Positions 8,811-16,841 of a stretch of DNA of 64,000 nt are shown piece after piece (the stretch's first letter is position 1; every line of letters starts with the position of its first letter). The notes under the pieces are model-generated. The model was not told the origin of the DNA. It searched no databases and saw only the letters and a program-made list of their open reading frames with translations. The DNA lies in the NCBI RefSeq assembly GCF_011683955.1, contig NZ_JAAQPI010000004.1, positions 372,001 through 436,000 of the forward strand, in the 5' to 3' direction. Position numbers and translations under genes: made by a program. The stretch comes from Pseudomaricurvus alkylphenolicus. GTDB taxonomy: Bacteria; Pseudomonadota; Gammaproteobacteria; Pseudomonadales; Cellvibrionaceae.

Positions 8811-10649
8811 ATGACCAACATTCCCCACCATAATGAAGACAACATCACCTATCAGAATCGGGGCACGATATCCGGCGGTGATTTGGAGGACATTAAAGCG
8901 ACTCAGCGACACCTGGCGCTGAGAGGGGCACAGATTCTGGCCAAAGCCTTGCAGGCCGAAGGGGTGGATACCCTGTTCGGCTACCCCGGCGGTGCCAATC
9001 TGGAAATCTTCGATGTACTGAGAGAATACAATATCCGTTGTATTCGAACCGAACACGAACAGGGGGCCATTCACGCTGCCCAGGGATTTGCCCGGGCCAC
9101 CGGCAAAGTGGGTGTCTGCCTGGCCACCTCTGGTCCTGGCGCCACTAATCTGGTTACCGGAATCGCAGATGCCAACAGCGACTCCACCCCCATCGTAGCG
9201 ATCACTGGCAACGTGCCCTCTCACCTGCTGGGCAGAAATGCCTTTCAGGAGGTGGATATTGTGGGCGTTACCCGCCCGATTACCAAGAAAAACTATCTGG
9301 TGAAGAAGGTCACCGATATTCCTGAAGTGGTTCGAGAAGCGTTTGCCCTTGCCGGTGGTAACCGTCCCGGCCCCGTGCTTGTCGATATACCCAAGGACAT
9401 CCAGCAACACTATCCACGTGACCCCGAGGGCAATTATGCTCCACCGCGGATTCCCGCCGTGATCGAAAAGCCCGAACCCGGCATTGGCGGCATTCCTGAA
9501 ACCCAGTTGGAAGAAGCCTGTCGCCTGCTGAGTGAGGCGTCCAAACCGGTTATCTATGCCGGCGGTGGCATTGTCTCAGCCAACGCGGCCAATGAGTTGC
9601 TGGCCCTGGCAGAAAAACTACAGTGCCCGGTGACTACAACACTAATGGGCGTGGGCGCCTTTCCGCCCCACCATGATTTGGCATTACATGTATTGGGCAT
9701 GCACGGCAGCAAGTATGCCAATACAGCGATTAATGAAGCGGACCTGGTTATCGCCGCAGGTGTTCGTTTTGATGATCGCGTGACGGGTAACCTGAACGAG
9801 TTTATCCGCCATGGCAAGATTATTCATATCGATATCGATCGCAATGAGCTGAACAAAAACAAGGTGGTGACTCTGCCGATTTGCGCTGATATTAAACCCG
9901 CTCTTGTGCAACTGCGTGAAAACGCGCAGCCTGGCGAGTACCGGGTCTGGCGCGATTATCTCGCTGATTTACGTGAGCGCTACCCGTTTAAGGTACCTGA
10001 TAGTGACAGCATCACTCCGCAATATGCCATCTCACAGTTAAGCCAAATAACACAAGGGGATGCCATCGTGAGCCTCGGCGTTGGCCAGCATCAAATGTGG
10101 GCCATGCAGCACTATAGGGCTCGCCGCAGCCGTTCGTTTTTAAGCAGCTCTGGCTTTGGCACCATGGGTTACGGTCTTCCCGCCGCCATCGGCGCCAAGA
10201 TAGGCTGCCCGGAGCGGACGGTAATCGATATTGACGGTGACGGTTCGCTCAATATGACGATCCACGAACTGGCCGCCTGCCACCGCTACGGCATTGGGGT
10301 AAAAGTCGTAGTGATGAACAATCAATGGCTGGGCATGGTTCGGCAATGGCAGGATATGATTTATGACAAACATCGTTCCGGCTCTGATCAATCTGACCCC
10401 ACTGCTGTAAAGAAACCGGAAGATCTGGAAATCTACCCCAACTTTCTCAAGATCGCGGAGGGCTATCGGGTAAAAGCGGAGCGGGTGACTTGCAAGGAAG
10501 AGCTACTGGCAGCCTACCAGCGTCTATTGGCCGATCCCGACGAGCCTTATCTACTTGACGTTATTGTGGAGGCTGAAGAGAACGTTTACCCGATGATTCC
10601 GGCCGGGGGGAGTTATCGGGATATTATTATGGGCGAGAGCGTCACATAA
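8811..10649 (+). CDS. Acetolactate synthase large subunit-like ThDP enzyme
   Basis: 612 residues in the usual three-domain order: N-terminal pyrimidine-binding domain with LFGYPGGANLEIFD and the catalytic Glu81 in RTEHEQGAIHAA; a central FAD/NAD-like domain; and a C-terminal diphosphate-binding domain with GDGSLNMT and MNNQWLGMV. This pattern is that of biosynthetic acetolactate synthase, which condenses pyruvate with pyruvate or 2-oxobutyrate in branched-chain amino acid synthesis. The first about 35 residues are an extension not normally present. No regulatory small subunit gene follows, unlike classic ilvBN operons, so it may be an alternative isozyme or a related ThDP enzyme. Confidence 0.85.
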   Translation: MTNIPHHNEDNITYQNRGTISGGDLEDIKATQRHLALRGAQILAKALQAEGVDTLFGYPGGANLEIFDVLREYNIRCIRTEHEQGAIHAAQGFARATGKVGVCLATSGPGATNLVTGIADANSDSTPIVAITGNVPSHLLGRNAFQEVDIVGVTRPITKKNYLVKKVTDIPEVVREAFALAGGNRPGPVLVDIPKDIQQHYPRDPEGNYAPPRIPAVIEKPEPGIGGIPETQLEEACRLLSEASKPVIYAGGGIVSANAANELLALAEKLQCPVTTTLMGVGAFPPHHDLALHVLGMHGSKYANTAINEADLVIAAGVRFDDRVTGNLNEFIRHGKIIHIDIDRNELNKNKVVTLPICADIKPALVQLRENAQPGEYRVWRDYLADLRERYPFKVPDSDSITPQYAISQLSQITQGDAIVSLGVGQHQMWAMQHYRARRSRSFLSSSGFGTMGYGLPAAIGAKIGCPERTVIDIDGDGSLNMTIHELAACHRYGIGVKVVVMNNQWLGMVRQWQDMIYDKHRSGSDQSDPTAVKKPEDLEIYPNFLKIAEGYRVKAERVTCKEELLAAYQRLLADPDEPYLLDVIVEAEENVYPMIPAGGSYRDIIMGESVT

Positions 10650-10746
10650 GTTTCATCTGTTGGTCACATAGCTTAACTAAAGTCGAAGGTCCGCTCTTAA
10701 TGAATAAGCCGCCTCTCTTACATGAGAAGCTATGGGGACCAACACA

Positions 10747-12015
10747 ATGAAAACTCTGCTCCGCTGCGCAATCGCAGCCGCTATCGCACTACCTGCCGCC
10801 GCCATGGCCGGTTCTACCGCCCAGGTTACTTCTGATAACAACGACGGGGCGGGGTCGCTGCGTGCGGCACTGGCCAGCGGTGCCACCCAGATTGTGATCA
10901 ACCCGTCAGTGGGTGTCATCACCGTTACCGAATCCTTGCAGTACACCGGCACAGAGCCTCTGACTCTGATCGGCAGCGGTCAGACTATTGACGGCGCCGG
11001 CATGAGCAACGATCTGGATCCGATTTTTGCGGTTACTCAAGGGGCTGATCTGACCATTAAGCGCCTCAGCTTTACCGGCAGCGGTTCCTATAGCCGTTCA
11101 GACAATCTGAACAATGGCGTTGAGGTCAGTGGCGGCAAAGGCATCTACCTGAACGTCCCCGATACCCGCACCGGCACCGTTAAGGTGAACCTGTCGGGCG
11201 TATCCGTTTTTGACACTGGCAACCATGGCATTCACGTGTCCGACTGCTCGCTGGGCGATGACTGCGGCGGTGGCGGCGGTGGTGCCGGCGATGGTTCTCC
11301 TGCATCCATTGAAGTCAATCTGAATGATGTATTGGTTGACGGTGTTGGCTTCGGTAAGCAAGACGCCGATGGTGTCCGCGTCGATGATCGCAACGACGGC
11401 AACATTGTCTTTAACGTCGTTAATTCCACCTTCCGCAATGTGGGTGCCGACGGCGTCGAGCTTGATGAAGGCAACCAGGGCAGCGTCATCATTAACGTCG
11501 TTAACACCACCTTTGAAGGTAACGGCGCCTATTGTGTAGACGGGCCTTTTGTTGCCGGTGATGCCTGTGACGATGAGGGTGACCCCGATGTGGATGACGG
11601 CTTTGACATCGATGAGGCCGGCCCCGGTGACATTCGTGGCAAGGTGGTTAACACCGAGGTGGTGAACAACTTCGACGAAGGCCTGGACTTCGACGAAGAA
11701 GATGCAGGCGGTTACCGACTGACGCTGTCCAATATCTACGCCGAAAACAATGAAGATGAAGGTGTCAAAATCTCGGAAGAGAACGACGGCGGCATTCGCG
11801 TTGATCTGAAAGTCGTTACGCTGCTCAATAACAATGGCAGCAAAGAAGACATCGAAATCGAGGAAGCCGATGACGGTAACGTGCGGGCCTCGATTATTTC
11901 CTCTACCATTGACGAAGTCAAGGTTGAGGAAGACGGCACCGGTTTTGGTATCTTGAAGATCCGCAGTTCCAATATTGCTGAAGAACTGGATTTGGATAAC
12001 GTTGAGGTTAAATAA
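10747..12015 (+). CDS. Secreted acidic right-handed beta-helix protein of unknown function
   Basis: 422 residues from the ATG at 10747 (GGGGA upstream); an ATG 15 nt earlier is unlikely because the signal peptide MKTLLRCAIAAAIALPAAAMA starts here and should be cut before GS. The mature protein opens with DNNDGAGSLRAAL, a hallmark of secreted parallel beta-helix proteins, and continues with repeats of about 25-35 residues (for example GNIVFNVVNSTFRNVGADGV and GSVIINVVNTTFEGNG). The second half is extremely rich in Asp and Glu (VDDGFDIDEAGPGD, LDFDEEDAGG, VKISEENDGG, EIEEADDGN), suggesting calcium binding. No anchor or catalytic motif is visible. It stands alone, so neighbours give no hint of its role. 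Confidence 0.8.
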   Translation: MKTLLRCAIAAAIALPAAAMAGSTAQVTSDNNDGAGSLRAALASGATQIVINPSVGVITVTESLQYTGTEPLTLIGSGQTIDGAGMSNDLDPIFAVTQGADLTIKRLSFTGSGSYSRSDNLNNGVEVSGGKGIYLNVPDTRTGTVKVNLSGVSVFDTGNHGIHVSDCSLGDDCGGGGGGAGDGSPASIEVNLNDVLVDGVGFGKQDADGVRVDDRNDGNIVFNVVNSTFRNVGADGVELDEGNQGSVIINVVNTTFEGNGAYCVDGPFVAGDACDDEGDPDVDDGFDIDEAGPGDIRGKVVNTEVVNNFDEGLDFDEEDAGGYRLTLSNIYAENNEDEGVKISEENDGGIRVDLKVVTLLNNNGSKEDIEIEEADDGNVRASIISSTIDEVKVEEDGTGFGILKIRSSNIAEELDLDNVEVK

Positions 12016-12038
12016 CCGGTAAACGTCCTCATTAAGAG

Positions 12039-12074
12039 TTCAGGTCCGATAAACTCAGAGAAATCGGACCTGAA
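12039..12074 (+). terminator. Stem-loop downstream of the beta-helix protein gene
   Basis: TTCAGGTCCGAT (12039-12050) and ATCGGACCTGAA (12063-12074) form a perfect 12-bp stem with a 12-nt loop, 24 nt after the stop codon. There is no U-tract, so it is a probable but not classical terminator. It lies in the gap before the convergent iron-sulfur protein gene. Confidence 0.55.
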
Positions 12075-12147
12075 GTAGCGCATTTGGTGCGGGTGGAGAT
12101 GTGTCTTGTTTGCTACCTACGTAGAGAAGAATGAACGTTATCGAAAG

Positions 12148-13146
12148 TCAACCCTGGCTCTCTGATTGTCGTTTTTTCTCTCTGCGTTTGGTGAATTTGT
12201 CCGCGAGCTTTGGTGCCCTGCCCGGTGTCGACCAGGGACACACGCCCAGGCATATTCCACATCCGTAGGTCTCGGCAAAGTAGGAAAAACACTTGTCGAA
12301 GTCCACATACCACTTTTCAACGCCGCGAACGGTCTGCTTCTTGTCTGAAATGGCGTCCACGGGACACGCTTTGGTACAAACCTGACAGGCAGAACAAAAG
12401 TCGTCGGCTGCAAATTCGTCCAAAGCGTCTTCGACCAATGGCATATCGGTAAAGACGGCCGACAAGCGGAACGACGAACCGTGCTCCCGGTTGATGATCG
12501 AACCGTGCTTGCCCAGTTCTCCAAAGCCACACTCAATCGCCGCCGGCGTCAGGGTAATTGGGCCAGCAGAGGGTCCCCCCGACGCTTCTGCCCGCCACCC
12601 CTGGGAGAGAATCCAGTCTTCCACCGGCCTGGCCACCTTCCAGCCCTTGGTATACTTATCGACAACTTCTATCGCCGAGGTCACTTCGGGCGCTGTCAGC
12701 AGTTTGTCGTGCTCCATGACCACACCCAGGACAATTATCCAGGGATAATCGAAGTCGTAACCCTCAAACACCCAGTCAGGATTCGCCCTGGCAATACCCA
12801 CCAACTCGGCACCGGCTTTTCGAGCCAGCTCCTTCACCTTGTTGGACGCGTCCGTTGCCTGCATTTGATTTTGATCACTGGCGATCAATCGCGGTTGCAG
12901 GCCAATCACCTTTTCCCGATCAGCACGCATAGCTGCCAGCTTCGGCTCCTTGACACCCTGAGCCCAGAACCACTTCTGAACATCCCCATGAGCGATTTTT
13001 TCCGGCTCGTGCCACATAACCGGTGTCGGCCGACGCACCTCGGTTTCGCCCAGGCCGTTGATGGTGTTTCCTGAAACATCGGGCCATAACGCGCTTTGTT
13101 CCCCACTGGGCACAAACTCTTCAACAACAGGTTTTCTATTAGACAT
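12148..13146 (-). CDS. Small reductive-dehalogenase-like dicluster iron-sulfur protein
   Basis: 332 residues from the ATG at 13146, which overlaps the stop of the upstream thioesterase (ATGTCTAA). Near the C-terminus two [4Fe-4S] motifs appear: C251, C254, C257, C261 followed by Pro, and C286, C296, C299, C303 followed by Pro. The second has the 9-residue gap typical of reductive dehalogenases and epoxyqueuosine reductase relatives, which reduce substrates with cobalamin. There is no twin-arginine signal and no membrane anchor gene, so it is cytoplasmic and much shorter than respiratory dehalogenases (about 450-500). Function is inferred only at superfamily level; queuosine synthesis is less likely because of the catabolic neighbours. 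Confidence 0.65.
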   Translation of the reverse strand: MSNRKPVVEEFVPSGEQSALWPDVSGNTINGLGETEVRRPTPVMWHEPEKIAHGDVQKWFWAQGVKEPKLAAMRADREKVIGLQPRLIASDQNQMQATDASNKVKELARKAGAELVGIARANPDWVFEGYDFDYPWIIVLGVVMEHDKLLTAPEVTSAIEVVDKYTKGWKVARPVEDWILSQGWRAEASGGPSAGPITLTPAAIECGFGELGKHGSIINREHGSSFRLSAVFTDMPLVEDALDEFAADDFCSACQVCTKACPVDAISDKKQTVRGVEKWYVDFDKCFSYFAETYGCGICLGVCPWSTPGRAPKLADKFTKRREKKRQSESQG

Positions 13147-13561
13147 CAGACTGACTCTCAATATATTCCAGACACTTGCTGCGAATGGCTGCAGGCACTT
13201 CGATGGCCTTGCGTTGTTCGAGATCGAAAGAGAGAACAACTCCGTCCAACGTCGCCACCTTTTCTCCGGTGGCAACATTGCTCATAACATGGCGATAGCG
13301 CAACGATTTGCGACCCACTTCCAGCGGCTGGCTTTCAATTTTCAGCAACGCGCCGTTGGATACTTCTTGCAGGTAACGGATGGTGTGTTCCACGTCCGCC
13401 CAACCCTGGCGGGTTTCCTTGCCGGCCTCCAGCGAGTAACCCAAGTGGTGCATCATATGGGCGCCGGCGTCGTCGAACATCGCCAGATAGTGCCGCGTAT
13501 TCATATGGTGATATTGATCGCAGTGCCAGGGGAACACCACTGCCCGGTTGGTTTCAAACAT
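13139..13561 (-). CDS. 4-hydroxybenzoyl-CoA thioesterase-like acyl-CoA thioesterase
   Basis: 140 residues with a hotdog fold. The signature PWHCDQYHHMNTRHYLAMFD near residue 11 includes the catalytic-type Asp and the HMN motif of the 4HBT family. It hydrolyses an acyl-CoA in the cytoplasm. It starts 3 nt after the stop of the dehydrogenase gene and overlaps the iron-sulfur gene by 8 nt, so the three form an operon. In carnitine degradation a similar thioesterase (CdhB, betainyl-CoA) is paired with carnitine dehydrogenase (CdhA), and this pair matches that layout, but the substrate here is not proven. Confidence 0.75.
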   Translation of the reverse strand: MFETNRAVVFPWHCDQYHHMNTRHYLAMFDDAGAHMMHHLGYSLEAGKETRQGWADVEHTIRYLQEVSNGALLKIESQPLEVGRKSLRYRHVMSNVATGEKVATLDGVVLSFDLEQRKAIEVPAAIRSKCLEYIESQSDV

Positions 13562-13564
13562 GGT

Positions 13565-14479
13565 TTATCCGATCCTGTGCTGTTGTTTCAGGTTCAAGAG
13601 CTGCGTCACCAAGGTGTCGCGGCGCTGTCGTTTGGTTTCGAAATCTTCATCGCGTTCTGCCAGATAATTGGCAATCTCCTGCAATGCCTTGGGTTGCCAC
13701 GGGTTTGCCACCAGCAGTTTTTTGCCCAACTCCACGTAAGAGTCACCAAACTTTTGAGCGTATTCCTCAAATCCATTGGGCGCATTCAGATCCATAGTTT
13801 CAAAGGGGCCAAAAAAGGCCCAGCGTAGGCCGAGGCAATCCTTGAGACATTTGTCTACATCAGCCGGGCTGGCAACGCCCTCGGCGACCAGATTCACGGC
13901 TTCGTTAACAACCGCAGCTTGCAATCGGTTGGCAACAAATCCTTCGATTTCCCGACGCAGCTTGACCACCTGTTGGCCTATGGATTCCAGCAGTGCTGCG
14001 GCTGTGTCGAGTGCATACTCGGATGTTTTTTCACCGGGCACCAGTTCCACCAACGGCAGGAGGTAGCTGGGATTAAACGGGTGTGCCACCAGAAAGCGAG
14101 AAGGGTTGGTCATTGCACTGGCCAAATGCGTGGCTGGAATTGCCGATGTGGAGCTGAGAACCAACCCCTGCGGATCAAACACTTGCTCAATGTCGTTGAG
14201 TACCGACTGTTTTAGCGATAACTGTTCGGGTACCGCCTCAATCACCAGTCGAGCACCACTGACGGCTTTATCGATAGGCTGACTGCCCTCGGCCGCTCCA
14301 CGTTCACGTGCGGAAACCCTGAGCGAGTCGCAAATGGCAAGGCAGGTTTGCGCCGCCGTTTGCGCACGCTCCACATCAATATCAAACAGTCGCACATCCC
14401 AACCCGCGCGACAGAACGACACCGCCCAACCGAGCCCCATGGTGCCAGTGCCAACAATACAAACCGTTGGATTCGTCAA
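13565..14479 (-). CDS. 3-hydroxyacyl-CoA dehydrogenase family enzyme (lambda-crystallin / carnitine dehydrogenase-like)
   Basis: 304 residues from a TTG at 14479 preceded by AGAGAGAG; a TTG 42 nt upstream lies inside a transcription terminator and is rejected. The Rossmann motif GTGTMG is near residue 9, SSTSAIPATHLA and AHPFNPSYLLPLVELVPG hold the catalytic serine/histidine region, and GLRWAFFGPFETMDLNAPNG is characteristic of lambda-crystallin, L-gulonate 3-dehydrogenase and carnitine 3-dehydrogenase rather than of fatty-acid 3-hydroxyacyl-CoA dehydrogenases. It would oxidise a 3-hydroxy acid with NAD+. First gene of a three-gene operon with the thioesterase and the iron-sulfur protein. Confidence 0.78.
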   Translation of the reverse strand: MTNPTVCIVGTGTMGLGWAVSFCRAGWDVRLFDIDVERAQTAAQTCLAICDSLRVSARERGAAEGSQPIDKAVSGARLVIEAVPEQLSLKQSVLNDIEQVFDPQGLVLSSTSAIPATHLASAMTNPSRFLVAHPFNPSYLLPLVELVPGEKTSEYALDTAAALLESIGQQVVKLRREIEGFVANRLQAAVVNEAVNLVAEGVASPADVDKCLKDCLGLRWAFFGPFETMDLNAPNGFEEYAQKFGDSYVELGKKLLVANPWQPKALQEIANYLAERDEDFETKRQRRDTLVTQLLNLKQQHRIG

Positions 14480-14506
14480 AATACTCTCTCTTGAATTAAC
14501 CGTTAG

Positions 14507-14549
14507 ACAAAAAACAGACAAGGGCTCTATGTCATAGAGCCCTTGTCTG
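14507..14549 (-). terminator. Strong intrinsic terminator after the uronate operon
   Basis: Two 17-nt arms, CAGACAAGGGCTCTATG and CATAGAGCCCTTGTCTG, are perfect inverse complements around a single central base, and on the minus strand the stem is followed directly by TTTTTTG. It lies 11 nt past the TonB receptor stop codon, closing the eight-gene operon and separating it from the dehydrogenase operon downstream. Confidence 0.9.
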
Positions 14550-14559
14550 GATGGAAAGC

Positions 14560-16803
14560 TCAGAACGTCTTGCGTATGCTCATACCCAGAGTACGAGGGC
14601 GCCCCACCGCAATCAGGTTCAGCGAGTCGGACAACTCTGCCGGATCAGCGAGGTTGGCCCGCTCGTCGGTCAGGTTTTCCACAAAGGCCGACAGATCCCA
14701 GCTGCCCCACTGGATGCCAGCACGCAGGTTGATCAACTCGTAGCGGTCACGGTCATTGCCCTGGGCACTGACACTGGAGCCGACATAGCGATAATCGAAG
14801 CGGGAATAGCCGTCCATCTCCTCGCTGATGGAGAAGTCGTAGTCCAAAGCCAGTGCACCGTTCCAGCGGGGTACATTGGCCAATGCCTGGCCCTCCTCAA
14901 CACCCAGGGCACCGCCGGTATCGGTAATACGCGAGTCGGTGTAACCCACCCCGGCACTGAGACTGAATCCTTCCGTTACCTGTAGCATCAATTCCAGTTC
15001 CGCACCCTTGGATTCCACTTCACCGACGTTGTCGCGGGCTGAAAAGCCCAGGCCGCAATTAATGGTCTGTGCCCGGCGCTCATCCCAGGAAATAAAGTAA
15101 GTGGCCATATTCAAAGTGGCGCGGCCGCCCCACAGACGGGTTTTGGCACCTAGCTCGTAGTTCCAGAGGGAATCGGAGTCGGTAAATTCCGGAATATCCG
15201 TCAAGCCCACGGCTTCACAGGCGGCCTTGGCATCGTTGACGTCTCCAGGGCGGTAACCTTTGGCCACGTTGCTGTAGAGGGTGACTTCGTCGTTGATGTC
15301 CCAGCTGAGTGCAACACGGGGATTAAATCCGTCCTCATCCACCCCGCCTTTAAAGGGCTCGGGAATGGGAAAACCAAAGGCGACACCCAGCTTGGTAAAC
15401 AGTGTGCCGCCGTCAATGCGTTCGTCTTCCGTCGATACGTCAAACCAGCGACCGCCAACGGTCATCGTCAGTGTGTCCGTCAGGCTGTACTCAAATTCAC
15501 CAAACAGCCCCAACTCTTCCTGTTCAAAATGACTTTGCAGCGAGAAGAATGAATCACCGGCTTCGAAACCCGCAAAACCAATAAAGGGCGCTCCGCCGGG
15601 AACAATGGAGGCAGGCGGGAATCCGCCCTCTCGGTCGATCTTCTGATAAAAGACACCAGCCACCATATTCAGTTTACCCTCAAAGTTGGACACAAATCGC
15701 AACTCCTGGGTAATACGCTCTTCATCAGAGGTCTCAAATGTAATAGCAGGTGCGTCGACGGAAGCAACGGCCGGACCGCCCAGGAAGCTCGACATAAAGA
15801 TAGTGCCGTCTTCAATATCCAGGGTTTCCCGCTCAAAGTAAGAGGTACTGGAGACGATTTCACCGTACCCCAGATCATAGTTAATCGTGAGCGCGGCCAG
15901 GCTCCACTCGTCCTCGCCCTCTTCGGTCACATCAAACTGGCGGATCTTGGTAAAGTTGTCGATATCTTCATCCACAAAGGCCGGGCCGTCTGACTCGGTT
16001 TTCTGGTACATCAGCTGCGGCTGCAGCATCAGTTCCTCGCTCACCTGCCAGAACAGGGACGCCTGAAATCCCTGGGTACTGTCTTCGTTGATGTCCTCAT
16101 TGCGATACTCATCGCCGTTCAGCGCATCTTCGCCACCCACAACGGCCGAGCCGTCGGGGTCGACGATTCGATCAATAAAACCGGCATCCCTCAGGTAATA
16201 ACCCGTCAGACGCAGTGCCACATTCTCTGCCAGCGGCAAATTTACCGAACCGTCCACGCGATAATCGAGACCGCCCCCTTCCATGCTGCCCACGGCCGCG
16301 TGCAGCTTGCCCTCAACCTCATCGGTGGAGGGCTTTTTGGTCACCATGCGCACCAGACCGCCCATGGAGCGGGCGCCAAACAGGGTGCCCTGCGGACCCC
16401 GCAGAACTTCCACCCGTTCAACGTCGATAACCCGAGGGTCCATGGTCGTGGGGACGGCAGTTTCGTCAATATAGAGGGCCGAGGTGTCATCACCGGTAAT
16501 ACCCCTCAGTTGAAACTTCCTCGACGTCTGACGCCCCTCGCCACTGTAACCAAAACTCAGATTGGGGACGGAGGTGGCGTAGTCCGCAAATTCTGCGGCG
16601 CCCGATCGTTCCAGCTCCACCTCGCCGATAGCCGTCACCGACAGGGAAATATCCTGCAGCGACTGCTCCCGCTTGGTGGCGGTAACCACTACCTCTTCCA
16701 GCTCCAGAGCCGTGTCGGCCAAGCCGTACTGCGGTGCCAGTGATATGCCCAGCGCCAGTAAACCGGCGCCCGACAGGCGATGTATTTTGAATTTATCGTT
16801 CAT
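14560..16803 (-). CDS. TonB-dependent outer-membrane receptor (uronate operon)
   Basis: 747 residues with a signal peptide (cleavage likely after YGLADT region, about residue 31), a TonB box/plug start LEEVVVTATKREQSLQDI, plug motifs ALYIDETAVPT and VEVLRGPQGTLFGARSMGG, and a beta-barrel ending in an aromatic residue (GMSIRKTF). Such receptors take up large substrates across the outer membrane with energy from TonB. GAGGGTAAAG precedes the ATG. As the last gene of the operon with an iduronidase-like enzyme and a TRAP transporter, it most likely imports uronate-containing oligosaccharides. No SusD partner is present, as expected for Proteobacteria. Confidence 0.9.
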   Translation of the reverse strand: MNDKFKIHRLSGAGLLALGISLAPQYGLADTALELEEVVVTATKREQSLQDISLSVTAIGEVELERSGAAEFADYATSVPNLSFGYSGEGRQTSRKFQLRGITGDDTSALYIDETAVPTTMDPRVIDVERVEVLRGPQGTLFGARSMGGLVRMVTKKPSTDEVEGKLHAAVGSMEGGGLDYRVDGSVNLPLAENVALRLTGYYLRDAGFIDRIVDPDGSAVVGGEDALNGDEYRNEDINEDSTQGFQASLFWQVSEELMLQPQLMYQKTESDGPAFVDEDIDNFTKIRQFDVTEEGEDEWSLAALTINYDLGYGEIVSSTSYFERETLDIEDGTIFMSSFLGGPAVASVDAPAITFETSDEERITQELRFVSNFEGKLNMVAGVFYQKIDREGGFPPASIVPGGAPFIGFAGFEAGDSFFSLQSHFEQEELGLFGEFEYSLTDTLTMTVGGRWFDVSTEDERIDGGTLFTKLGVAFGFPIPEPFKGGVDEDGFNPRVALSWDINDEVTLYSNVAKGYRPGDVNDAKAACEAVGLTDIPEFTDSDSLWNYELGAKTRLWGGRATLNMATYFISWDERRAQTINCGLGFSARDNVGEVESKGAELELMLQVTEGFSLSAGVGYTDSRITDTGGALGVEEGQALANVPRWNGALALDYDFSISEEMDGYSRFDYRYVGSSVSAQGNDRDRYELINLRAGIQWGSWDLSAFVENLTDERANLADPAELSDSLNLIAVGRPRTLGMSIRKTF

Positions 16804-16841
16804 CTCTTTACCCTCTATGACTCAATTATAGTTGCCTGGCC

